Assembly: GCF_014642175.1 (NCBI RefSeq)
Contig: NZ_BMIL01000011.1
Span: forward strand, 62,001 to 126,000
Origin: Pedobacter quisquiliarum
GTDB taxonomy: Bacteria; Bacteroidota; Bacteroidia; Sphingobacteriales; Sphingobacteriaceae
Length of the DNA stretch: 64,000 bases
Reading direction: 5' to 3'
The position numbers and the translations under genes are program-made. The notes below the pieces were generated by a model. It saw only the letters and a list, made by a program, of their open reading frames with translations. It did no database searches and was not told the origin of the DNA. Position 1 is the first letter of the stretch. Each line of letters starts with the position of its first letter. Below are positions 45,994 to 51,994 of this stretch, one piece after another.

Positions 45994-46383
45994 TTACGAA
46001 TTATTTGTCATCTCAATCAAAATCTCCAATTCAACACCATTATATTCAGCGTCTTGCCTGTTGATTTCGGCAATCTTAGCTTCAGTATCCCACTCCTCAT
46101 CAACAAATTCCACTGTCGTCCATTCACATGGCACTGTAGCTGATGTTTTATTGGATGAGACTTGTCCAATTGTATAACTAGCTAAAAGAGAGCTTATGTA
46201 TCTATGATGCCCATCGATAATTATGCCATCACAAACCTTTATGTCGTCAAACTTAATACCGATGCACATTTTTTTATGAATTCTCCTAATTATTGGCAAG
46301 CTAAGTTTCTTGTGACTTGACAGAAATGCAGGTGGATTTGAACTTATATAATCCTCAATGGTGTTTAAAGTGATTTGATTCAA
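45994..46383 (-). CDS. ParB/sulfiredoxin-fold domain protein
   Basis: 129 residues. The N-terminal half is helical and basic (SLPIIRRIHKKM). The centre holds the ParB/Srx-fold core IKVCDGIIIDGHHRYISSLLA, where GHHR is the nucleotide- or substrate-binding motif. The C-terminus is acidic. It has no DNA-binding HTH of a partition ParB, so a chromosome-partition role is unlikely. ParB-like folds occur as nucleases, CTPases or kinases in conflict systems. The tight pairing with the HAD gene points to a joint function. Confidence 0.75.
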   Translation of the reverse strand: MNQITLNTIEDYISSNPPAFLSSHKKLSLPIIRRIHKKMCIGIKFDDIKVCDGIIIDGHHRYISSLLASYTIGQVSSNKTSATVPCEWTTVEFVDEEWDTEAKIAEINRQDAEYNGVELEILIEMTNNS

Positions 46384-46782
46384 AGTTTTTAATTGTTAGA
46401 CGGCCAAAGAAGCTTTTCTGAATGAAATTTTTTCCGTAACAAGAATGAAAGATCGTGATTGTTAGGATTGACTAACTGATTGCTGCAGGATCCAAAAGCA
46501 ATTACACTTAGAGAGCAAGCACTCTGATCGTGGTTTGCATAGCGATCCGATCTTTTTAAAAGGAGTTTAGGAGGATATTGCCATTGGAATTAGCAGAATT
46601 CAAGGAACATAAAGTAATACTGCACTTAGGAGAAATCTTCCTTTTTTGAGACAAATTCTGACTAGCGTTTATTCTTGACCTCACTGTACCAATCTACTCT
46701 GATACTCTATTTATAGCCTTTTAGGCCAAGCACATCTTTCCTCGCTGCCTTCAACTATTTCTTTTCCATATCTCTGAGTCAA
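46384..46782. other. Intergenic region with no intact gene
   Basis: About 400 bp. One copy of the dispersed element (46632-46656). A short stretch near 46510-46560 can be read as an HSDRG-like peptide reminiscent of IS3-type transposases, too short to accept. A coding relic begins at 46783. Confidence 0.45.
46632..46656 (-). repeat. Dispersed element, copy 3
   Basis: Minus-strand core TTTGTCTCAAAAAAGGAA followed by GATTTC. Shares nearly its whole length with copy 4 at 48459. Confidence 0.65.
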
Positions 46783-46965
46783 TCACTTAAACATAACGCT
46801 ATTGTACTCAATAGCTATTTGTTCAATAGGGGCCGGACAACCATAATCGTAATAAAAAATTCTGAATCTTTTTTGAAATTTTGCGTCGCCGGGGTATATC
46901 ACCGGAGCTGTTCCACCTTGTAAAAGAAGAAATGTAGTATTTTTTGAAATATCGGTGTTAAGTAA
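46783..46965 (-). pseudogene. 60-codon relic of a small hypothetical protein gene
   Basis: An open frame without a usable start codon, ending in TGA at 46783-46785. The peptide (FLLLQGGTAPVIYPGD, KFQKRFRIFYYDYGCPAP, IEQIAIEYNSVMF) has clearly protein-like composition and resembles, from memory, the C-terminal region of a conserved Bacteroidota hypothetical protein (FEKKY...DFGC...YN pattern). The natural C-terminus appears cut as well. Its 5-prime side touches the terminator of the next gene. Confidence 0.6.
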
Positions 46966-47004
46966 TTAAGCGGTTGATCACCATTAAAGATCAACCGCTT
47001 AATT
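46964..47004 (-). terminator. Terminator of the metallopeptidase lipoprotein gene
   Basis: A perfect 16-bp stem (46964-46979 with 46989-47004) and a 9-nt loop, 16 bp after the stop codon at 47021. Confidence 0.82.
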
Positions 47005-47020
47005 AAAGCAATAAAGACGC

Positions 47021-48214
47021 CTACTGCTGAATTAATTTCGGTAGCTGAGCTTCAAACTTCTTCGTAAACTCTTGTGCAGTTAATATGTGGCCTTGTTTCT
47101 TTGCTGCATCTGCAACTTCATAACCCCATTTTGCTGCTGCCATTCTCTGTGTAGGTGTACCATGATGCCCTTCACTTGTAAAGGAACAATCGCCGATATT
47201 AAAGAACACGTTTAAAAATAGTTGCACCCTTTTCCATTGCATAGAAGCACCACGTGCATGCGAAAGATAGTAAGCAGAATAAGCATCCGCCATTAATTCT
47301 GTCCTTCTGGTAGCCTCGGCGCCCGATGTATTCCCAAATAGGTTAAGATCGAATTGGATGTGATGTCCGAATTCGTGAGCAAGGATGGCTTGCGGCGCCA
47401 CGTCAGCATAGCCAATTGCGGCAAATGCATCCATAATTCCGTCACCCATAATGATCTTGTCCGGAATTACGCCATAAGGTGGAAAGCTGAATGAAGATTG
47501 CGCAAAAGCATTGAAAGTAAACAGCGGATGATCACCACCTCTCAATTGTGGATACGCCTTTACGGTCGCTAATACAAAATCTGCATAATAATTCGCACTT
47601 GCATCGTCCAGACCAAAGGCAGCTTTATAAGTCCGTAAAATTTTAGCTCTGTCAGTTAGCATTGTTCCATGCATAGGGGCTAAAACAATATTTTGTGATT
47701 CAATATTCCAGAAACGCTTTAAATCTTTAAACGTCTTTGTAAGCCTTTGTGTATACTGTCCATCAGATCCAAATTCATGGCCTGCACTACTGTTTTCAAA
47801 GATCAATGCATCGTAAGTCGGCAAATCAAGCATTGCAGCATTAAGCACACGATTAATGATGGTGTTATTCCAATCCGCGAGTTGTTGATCTAGCCACTGA
47901 CTGGAGGCTGTGTTATCGTTGCAAGTGGATTCTTCAAGCTTAAGTGTTTTCCGTATGATGTCACGGTATTGGGGATTAAATTGCAACTTAATTTTTGCCT
48001 GCCCGCTTACTTTTGCCTTGGCATTTTCTGGAATTTTGGCATACAAAGCCTCAAGTTCCTGCTGCATCGCAGGAGATAGTGTCGTTGACTGTGTTGTTGA
48101 AATGCGACTAAATTCTTCACTACTTGAAAGGTTATTGGGGCCTTCTTTTTTGCAGCCTAGAGAAAAGACGAAGACGATAGCGACAGCCGCTGTTAGGAGT
48201 TTGGTTTTTTTCAT
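47021..48214 (-). CDS. Lipoprotein with zinc-metallopeptidase motif
   Basis: 397 residues. Lipoprotein signal with Cys21 (FSLGC). A mostly helical region is followed by a zincin-like site: ILAHEFGHHIQ (His280, Glu281, His284) and downstream TELMADAYSAYYL (Glu306/Asp310 as possible third ligand). The closing GHHGTPTQRMAAAKWGYEVAD echoes the HGTP-QR-W ending of neutral zinc metallopeptidases of the YpfJ type. It is probably an outer-membrane-anchored protease; substrate unknown. Multiple aromatic segments in between do not match a family I know. Confidence 0.8.
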   Translation of the reverse strand: MKKTKLLTAAVAIVFVFSLGCKKEGPNNLSSSEEFSRISTTQSTTLSPAMQQELEALYAKIPENAKAKVSGQAKIKLQFNPQYRDIIRKTLKLEESTCNDNTASSQWLDQQLADWNNTIINRVLNAAMLDLPTYDALIFENSSAGHEFGSDGQYTQRLTKTFKDLKRFWNIESQNIVLAPMHGTMLTDRAKILRTYKAAFGLDDASANYYADFVLATVKAYPQLRGGDHPLFTFNAFAQSSFSFPPYGVIPDKIIMGDGIMDAFAAIGYADVAPQAILAHEFGHHIQFDLNLFGNTSGAEATRRTELMADAYSAYYLSHARGASMQWKRVQLFLNVFFNIGDCSFTSEGHHGTPTQRMAAAKWGYEVADAAKKQGHILTAQEFTKKFEAQLPKLIQQ

Positions 48215-48537
48215 AAGAAATAGGTTAATTGATTTAATAACAGAAAGATAGTAAATAAAGAATCTCCTGTGCTTAAAATTTCACATTCACCGATGTATAT
48301 GCTGCTATATATCTGGCCTTCCAAACTTCAAAGCGCTCGCCATTGCGAATGTCGTGTATTTAATCAAAATGTATTATCAATGGAATGATCCAAAAAAGGC
48401 TCGATTTTTAAGATCGCACCAGCTAATCGAGCGTTGCTCTGGAGGTTAGGGCAAAAAGGAAATCTTCGTTTAATGAGACAAATACATACTAGACCTAATC
48501 AAGCTTTTCCAACGGTTTTATCAGAACTAGTCACTTG
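48215..48537. other. Intergenic region
   Basis: 323 bp. A weak 8-bp stem (48399-48406 with 48425-48432) and copy 4 of the dispersed element. No coding relic was seen. Confidence 0.45.
48459..48483 (-). repeat. Dispersed element, copy 4
   Basis: Minus-strand core TTTGTCTCATTAAACGAA followed by GATTTC; closest to copies 1 and 3. Confidence 0.65.
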
Positions 48538-48603
48538 TTATTTATTATCTAGTATAACCTTCATCATTTCATGATGGTTGTTTAAAAAATATTTGGTAAC
48601 CAT
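48538..48603 (-). pseudogene. Severed C-terminal tail of the AAA/ABC-type ATPase
   Basis: In frame directly after the TAA stop at 48604-48606, 21 codons read MVTKYFLNNHHEMMKVILDN-K then TAA. In related ATPases the segment EDTEHY.VT..FLNN is continuous, so the internal TAA most likely replaced a Tyr codon (TAC or TAT). Confidence 0.75.
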
Positions 48604-49266
48604 TTAGTGTTCCGTGTCCTCGTATTTTACTTTATTTATTCCCGATTCATCAAGTTGATAGATAGTGGCATTTGGGTAGGCTAGTAAAATCGGTGAATGT
48701 GTAGCTATGATAAACTGAGATTGCTGAGATACAAGCTTGTTGATTATTGCAAGGGCTTCCAATTGCCTGGAAGGTGAAAGGGCTGCTTCTGGTTCATCAA
48801 AGATATAAAGACCTTTTCCCTTAAGCTTTAGGCTTAAGGCAGCCATAAAGGACTCACCATGAGATTGGGTGTGAAGGGATTTGTTTCCGTATTCTACTAA
48901 GTAGCCAACCTCTTCCATATATGTAGCTACGTTGTAAAAACTTTCTGCCCGTAAAAAATAGTAGTCTGAGGGCTTTTTAAAGCTTCTAACAGTCTTTAGG
49001 TATTTGAACAACTCGGAACCATTGTTGTGGGTTTGAAACTGAACGCTTTTCGTACCACCTTCAATCCCAAATCCAAGGCTTAGTGCAATTGCTTCTATAA
49101 GTGTAGATTTGCCAGTTCCATTCTCGCCTACAATAAAAGTCACATCAGCATGAAACTTTAGAGTTGACAAACTCGAAATCGCAGGAATGTTGAAGGGATA
49201 TGAATGAAAGGATGGAACAATGTCCCTTTGAAAACATATTTCTTGTAAATAAGGTTTGGCTTCCAT
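48604..49266 (-). CDS. ABC/AAA-type ATPase (stand-alone, RecF/SMC-like), prematurely stopped
   Basis: 220 residues before the stop. Walker A GENGTGKST (47-55), ABC-signature-like SHGESFMAAL, Walker B LYIFDEPEAAL, H-loop IATHSPILLA. It is the small soluble AAA-family ATPase common in bacteria, not a transporter, with unknown role. All catalytic motifs precede the stop, so the truncated product could keep ATPase activity; the lost 21-residue tail is recognisable downstream. Copy 5 of the dispersed element lies ~90 bp upstream. Confidence 0.88.
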   Translation of the reverse strand: MEAKPYLQEICFQRDIVPSFHSYPFNIPAISSLSTLKFHADVTFIVGENGTGKSTLIEAIALSLGFGIEGGTKSVQFQTHNNGSELFKYLKTVRSFKKPSDYYFLRAESFYNVATYMEEVGYLVEYGNKSLHTQSHGESFMAALSLKLKGKGLYIFDEPEAALSPSRQLEALAIINKLVSQQSQFIIATHSPILLAYPNATIYQLDESGINKVKYEDTEH

Positions 49267-49350
49267 AGTCTTCAGACAAGGTATCTAAATATAATTAAAG
49301 TTTTTACGTCCATATACTGGATACGGCCGCCTTAGGTCAGGAAACAAAAT

Positions 49351-49368
49351 ATTCCTTTTTTGAGACAA
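49351..49368 (-). repeat. Dispersed element, copy 5
   Basis: Minus-strand core TTGTCTCAAAAAAGGAAT, followed by ATTTTG. Confidence 0.6.
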
Positions 49369-49390
49369 TGCTTGTGTTGGCAGTAATTAC

Positions 49391-49981
49391 TTATTTTTTT
49401 AGAATCCCTTTATGAACGCTTTCGTTTAGCAAATCGTCAGCGAACTTCCAGATAGAAACGGATCCTCTCTCAATGACTTTCTTTTTATCATAGACTTTAT
49501 CATAGCTTACATTGAATTCCGCCCAGGTTCCACCATTGTTGGAGGTGTTTTGCAGCAATGGCTCAAACCTATCCATAGATCTTGCAAATTTTGCCTCTTC
49601 AGTCACTCCTGCTTCGAATTCTAACCAGATATCTATAAATTCTTTTGCCTGAGAAGCTGGTAAAAGACCAAAGATACGTCTCGCGGCCAAAAGCTCTTCT
49701 TCCGTATTGTCATGATTTTTAGCTGTGTCATAAATGAAAGTATCACCAGCGTCGATTTCCACGATATCATGGATCAGCACCATCTTCACAACTTTTAAGA
49801 CATCGATTGGGTGATTCGCGTGCTCTGCTAAAACGATTGTCATCATTGCCAAATGCCAACTATGCTCTGCATCATTCTCGCATCTGTCGCTATTCAATAA
49901 TTTGGTTCTGCGCTGGATATATTTCAGCTTATCAATCTCTTTGATAAACTCCACTTGTTGTAATAACTTATTAGTCTCCAT
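49391..49981 (-). CDS. HD-domain phosphohydrolase (YfbR-like)
   Basis: 196 residues from the ATG at 49981. A TTG 33 bp upstream would add residues that do not match the family and overlap a repeat. HD-domain motifs: the first His in ENDAEHSWHLAMM (His40), the HD pair at 71-72 in VLIHDIVEIDAGD, and a late Asp in FARSMDRFEPLL. Members of this HD_3/YfbR-like group hydrolyse 5-prime deoxynucleoside monophosphates or related phosphates with Mn2+ or Co2+. Two inverted copies of the dispersed element lie just upstream, in its promoter region. Confidence 0.9.
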   Translation of the reverse strand: METNKLLQQVEFIKEIDKLKYIQRRTKLLNSDRCENDAEHSWHLAMMTIVLAEHANHPIDVLKVVKMVLIHDIVEIDAGDTFIYDTAKNHDNTEEELLAARRIFGLLPASQAKEFIDIWLEFEAGVTEEAKFARSMDRFEPLLQNTSNNGGTWAEFNVSYDKVYDKKKVIERGSVSIWKFADDLLNESVHKGILKK

Positions 49982-50005
49982 TCCTATAGACTTAGTTCGA
50001 CCAGG

Positions 50006-50019
50006 ATGTCTCAAAACGC
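50006..50019 (+). repeat. Dispersed element, inverted copy 6
   Basis: ATGTCTCAAAACGC on the plus strand, facing copy 7; the two form the ends of a 90-bp interval (50007-50096). Confidence 0.5.
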
Positions 50020-50081
50020 ATAAATAAATGACTTTTAAGGTATTCTGTAGAATAAGGCAAATTTAAGCCGAAAATAATCAG

Positions 50082-50100
50082 TTCGTTATTTGAGACAAAA
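50082..50100 (-). repeat. Dispersed element, copy 7
   Basis: Minus-strand core TTTTGTCTCAAATAACGAA. Also readable as a -33 TTTG box with TATTTTCG at N19, a plausible promoter for the HD gene. It supplies the TTG that opens the CreD fragment on the plus strand. Confidence 0.6.
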
Positions 50101-50320
50101 CTTTTTCTTAACTCTTCTCCGAGCATTTAATGGAAAACCTGCAATCGTTTTTGCTACCATCCTTAGCGTTTTTTATAGTTTTATTTATGTGATCATTCAA
50201 TTGCAGGACCTGGCTTTACTTTTTGGAAGTGTTGGTTTGTTTATTATTATAGGAATCATGATGTTCCTTTCAGCCAGGATTGACTGGAACAAAGATCCAT
50301 CTGCAGAGTCGGTTGTATAA
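50090..50320 (+). pseudogene. C-terminal fragment of a CreD-like membrane protein
   Basis: 76 codons opening with TTG inside repeat copy 7. Two membrane segments (~18-36, ~42-60) and the ending FYSFIYVIIQLQDLALLFGS then FLSARIDWNKD match the last part of CreD, an inner-membrane protein of about 430-460 residues. The first ~85 percent is absent. Homology begins within ~30 bp of the repeat, so the repeat marks the truncation point. Confidence 0.75.
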
Positions 50321-50401
50321 ATGTTTTCACCAACCAATTAGGGAGTTCCCTGATTTCTCTACTCTCTTAAACTTTAATCCTTTTTAGCGAAATTCATTGG
50401 C

Positions 50402-50800
50402 ATGTTCAGCTTTCATAAAAACTACTTCATTGGCACAGTTATTCTTTTTCTCGTTGAGGTCTTCATTGGTTTCTATATGCATGATGCTATAGTTCGCCCT
50501 TATGGGGGTGATTTTCTAATTGTTATTCTGCTGTATTGCCTTGTTAAGAGCTTCACTAATCTCAGCGCATACGCTGCTGCAGTGGGCGTGCTTGTTTTTT
50601 CTTACCTGATAGAAACTTTGCAGTCCTTCCAAATCGTGAACCTACTGGGACTCGAAAAATCAAAAATTGCCTGTACACTTATCGGAACCTATTTTGCCTG
50701 GGGCGATTTGCTAGCTTATACATTGGGGATCCTGGCTGTACTAGGCGCCGAGGCGACGTTTGCAAAAAATGATTTAGGGGTTACCAAACTTCGATTTTAG
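50402..50800 (+). CDS. DUF2809 membrane protein
   Basis: 132 residues with four hydrophobic segments. The DUF2809 pattern is seen: FIGFYMHDAIVRPYGGDFLI, VILLYCLVKSF, IETLQSFQIVNLLGLE, GTYFAWGDLLAYTLGILAVL. Members are small inner-membrane proteins of unknown function, frequent in Bacteroidota. It starts 81 bp after the CreD fragment on the same strand and could have shared a transcript with an intact creD. Confidence 0.88.
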   Translation: MFSFHKNYFIGTVILFLVEVFIGFYMHDAIVRPYGGDFLIVILLYCLVKSFTNLSAYAAAVGVLVFSYLIETLQSFQIVNLLGLEKSKIACTLIGTYFAWGDLLAYTLGILAVLGAEATFAKNDLGVTKLRF

Positions 50801-50900
50801 TTCAACAAGGTGGTTTTTTAAAGATCGTAGTTTTTGAAAAATTGTAGAAATCTAGAATACTAGGCCAACCAGCTTTAGTACATTGATTTTATTTGGTATT

Positions 50901-50967
50901 TGGGTTCAGTACCCCCAATTATTCACTAGCATCATGTATATTAATGATTAGAAAGCAACTGAACCCA
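50901..50967. repeat. 10-bp inverted repeat with 47-nt spacer
   Basis: TGGGTTCAGT (50901-50910) and its exact complement (50958-50967), in the gap between the DUF2809 gene and the next membrane protein. Could be an operator pair or a stem of a leader RNA; no other support. Confidence 0.35.
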
Positions 50968-51073
50968 TAGAATTTTTCTACGACATTTAGTCCTTCAGCT
51001 AAATCAAATTTACATGAACCTTTTTCTTAGGCTTAAAGCTTGGTAAATCTTTGGACTTTTGTTTGGGTTGCCT

Positions 51074-51580
51074 ATGGTGTTACAGTTCGTTGCTATATCT
51101 ATGTTAGTAAACACTTTGAGCCCAGCCACGATTATCATCATTCCATTTATGACATTACTTTTGATGGTTCTATTCTGTAGCTGGCTTTACACACTTGGCA
51201 TATCGCTCCATAAGAAATTGCCAAGTGATATTCCAATGCACTTGATTAAATTTAAATTCTGTGGAAGTATTCCAATTCTCTACATGGTATTTATCGTCTT
51301 CTTTGGAATATTTCACTTCTCTCTATCACAAAGTGGAGATAGCACTGGCATCATAGCAATGGGTATTATAATGCCAATGCACTTGTTATCCATGTTCTGT
51401 CTCTTCTATTGCATTTACTTTATTGCAAAAGCATTGAGGTCGGTTGAATTAAATAGACTTGTAACTTTTAGTGATTTTGCAGGTGACTTTCTAATCTGGT
51501 TTTTTCCAATTGGAATCTGGATTATTCAGCCGAGGATTAACCGACTGTTCATTGACAACCATGATGAGAACAGCAAGTAA
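51074..51580 (+). CDS. Membrane protein of unknown function
   Basis: 168 residues from the ATG at 51074 (a TTG at 51059 would add five). Four to five hydrophobic segments (~5-50 as two, ~75-95, ~100-125, ~145-160), separated by short loops such as HKKLPSDIPMHLIKFKF. I recognise no family. The gene lies between AT-rich spacers and just before an IS21-type relic. Confidence 0.6.
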   Translation: MVLQFVAISMLVNTLSPATIIIIPFMTLLLMVLFCSWLYTLGISLHKKLPSDIPMHLIKFKFCGSIPILYMVFIVFFGIFHFSLSQSGDSTGIIAMGIIMPMHLLSMFCLFYCIYFIAKALRSVELNRLVTFSDFAGDFLIWFFPIGIWIIQPRINRLFIDNHDENSK

Positions 51581-51644
51581 CTTGATTAGTTACAATCTTA
51601 AAACACTGCAGTCTTGCATTTTTCAATAAAATTGGATATTCCGC

Positions 51645-51982
51645 TGCATAGTACGCCACCCATTCTGGAGCAAAGTACGCCACTTCGCTATAGGAATTAA
51701 TGCTTGTAGCGGTCTGACATTCCGACACAAAGGTTACCACTTATTCCACGCCAAAGTACACCACTAAGAAGCGCTTAACTGCCGTTTGCGCTAAGTTTGG
51801 CTCGTAACCAAACCCAACGTAGAATGGCAAATAAGCTACTCAGTATGCATAAGATAAGACAGATACTTTTATTTCTTGAACGCGGTGTTTCCGTAACCGA
51901 ACCGCTATCCCATGATGAAAAGCTGGAGCTGATCAGGCTGCTGACGAAACTGGAAGATTTTCACGAATCCAAAATGTATTAG
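51645..51982 (+). mobile_element. IS21-family relic: left end and truncated istA
   Basis: Four spaced GTACGCCAC-type blocks (51650, 51674, 51731 as GGTTACCAC, 51755 as GTACACCAC), mostly preceded by CAAAG, form the multiple-repeat left end typical of IS21 elements. From the ATG at 51824 the frame reads MANKLLSMHKIRQILLFLER-GVS, the conserved start of IstA, but after ~24 residues it changes to an unrelated sequence (LSHDEKLELIRLLTKLEDFH) and stops at 51982. The rest of istA, istB and the right end are missing. Confidence 0.75.
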
Positions 51983-51994
51983 CAGCTTTTGCGC

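Noticed and set aside
46505..46565. HSDRG-like peptide suggestive of an IS3-type transposase
   Set aside because: Only a dozen codons in a short frame; no flanking DDE motifs or inverted repeats.
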